Positions 5,124-5,262 of a DNA stretch of 5,262 nucleotides are shown here, one piece after another. Under the pieces are notes generated by a model, which ran no database searches, had not been told where the DNA came from, and saw only the letters and a list, made by a program, of their open reading frames with translations. This DNA comes from Gammaproteobacteria bacterium (lineage in GTDB: Bacteria; Aquificota; Aquificia; Aquificales; QOAS01). How positions within the stretch are numbered: position 1 is the stretch's first letter; each line of letters begins with the position of its first letter. The stretch covers positions 1 through 5,262 of the forward strand of contig QOAS01000114.1 of the NCBI GenBank assembly GCA_003972855.1, read 5' to 3'. Made by a program: the position numbers and the translations under genes.

Positions 5124-5262
5124 TTATTCTTCTATTTCCTTTTTTCTTCTTTTCAAATATTCACTTATCTTTGTATAAAGTTTTAAAATTTTTGCATCCC
5201 TTTTAGGAAATGAAAATGAAATACTATTCTGTTTAGGATTTACATTTACTATATAGGCGGTA
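5124..5262 (-). CDS. C-terminal end of an unidentified protein, 5' part outside window
   Basis: On the minus strand one frame is open from the right edge for 45 codons and ends in TAA at 5126-5124. The peptide begins TAYIVNVNPKQNS, contains SFSFPKRDAKILKLY and ends in a highly charged tail, EYLKRRKKEIEE, consistent with a terminal helix. I do not recognise the family. The other minus-strand frame checked, offset by one base, closes after nine codons, and the one plus-strand ATG tried (about 5210) opens only a few codons before a stop. The placement, convergent with proC at 33 bp, suits a real gene. The segment is markedly more A+T-rich than the neighbouring genes, which could mean a different origin, or simply non-coding DNA that happens to be open. 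Confidence 0.45.
   Translation of the reverse strand, partial: TAYIVNVNPKQNSISFSFPKRDAKILKLYTKISEYLKRRKKEIEE

Noticed and set aside
5091..5160. Intrinsic terminator after proC
   Set aside because: T-rich runs are present, but the only pairing I find (TAAC/GTTA) is four base pairs and AT-rich, too weak to call.
1..5262. CRISPR array, tRNA or rRNA genes
   Set aside because: No regularly spaced direct repeats, no tRNA cloverleaf with a TTCGA-type T arm and no rRNA core sequences were seen.

Overview
The window looks like a chromosomal segment of a thermophilic, hydrogen-oxidising bacterium, most plausibly an Aquificota member of the Aquifex/Hydrogenobacter type. The reasons are a Tat-exported uptake [NiFe] hydrogenase, Lys/Glu/Ile-rich proteins, heavy use of AGG/AGA, ATA and CCC codons, tight gene packing and several genes without a Shine-Dalgarno (SD) sequence. 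The lineage is inferred, not proven.

Layout: (1) 1-2256, minus strand: a hydrogenase operon. The small subunit (1159-2256) is complete. The large subunit (1-1118) runs off the left edge, so its C-terminal nickel ligands are outside the window. (2) 2257-2610: a 354-bp divergent intergenic region. It holds back-to-back promoters sharing a -35 area, a 20-bp perfect inverted repeat, and a compact, highly structured segment (about 2385-2572). That segment resembles the right end and guide RNA (reRNA/omega RNA) of an IS200/IS605 TnpB-type transposon, with no transposase or nuclease gene left. (3) 2611-3720, plus strand: hypD, a maturation factor for the Fe(CN)2CO part of the [NiFe] site. (4) 3703-4260, minus strand: pyrE, overlapping the hypD 3' end by 18 bp. 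(5) 4293-5090, plus strand: proC, divergent from pyrE with only 32 bp between start codons. (6) 5124-5262, minus strand: the C-terminal end of an unidentified Lys-rich, AT-rich ORF.

How the parts relate: the hydrogenase structural genes and hypD face away from each other across one control region, so structural and maturation genes could be co-regulated. The hydrogenase has the standard four-cysteine proximal cluster, not the six-cysteine type of O2-tolerant enzymes. pyrE and proC are housekeeping biosynthesis genes unrelated to hydrogen metabolism.

The most interesting element is the orphan transposon-type guide RNA between the hydrogenase promoters and hypD. If functional, its guide would be the sequence just upstream of hypD. 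Also notable are the apparently leaderless starts of hypD, pyrE and proC beside strong or moderate SDs on the hydrogenase genes, and the complete absence by eye of GATC, GTAC, TCGA and CTAG.
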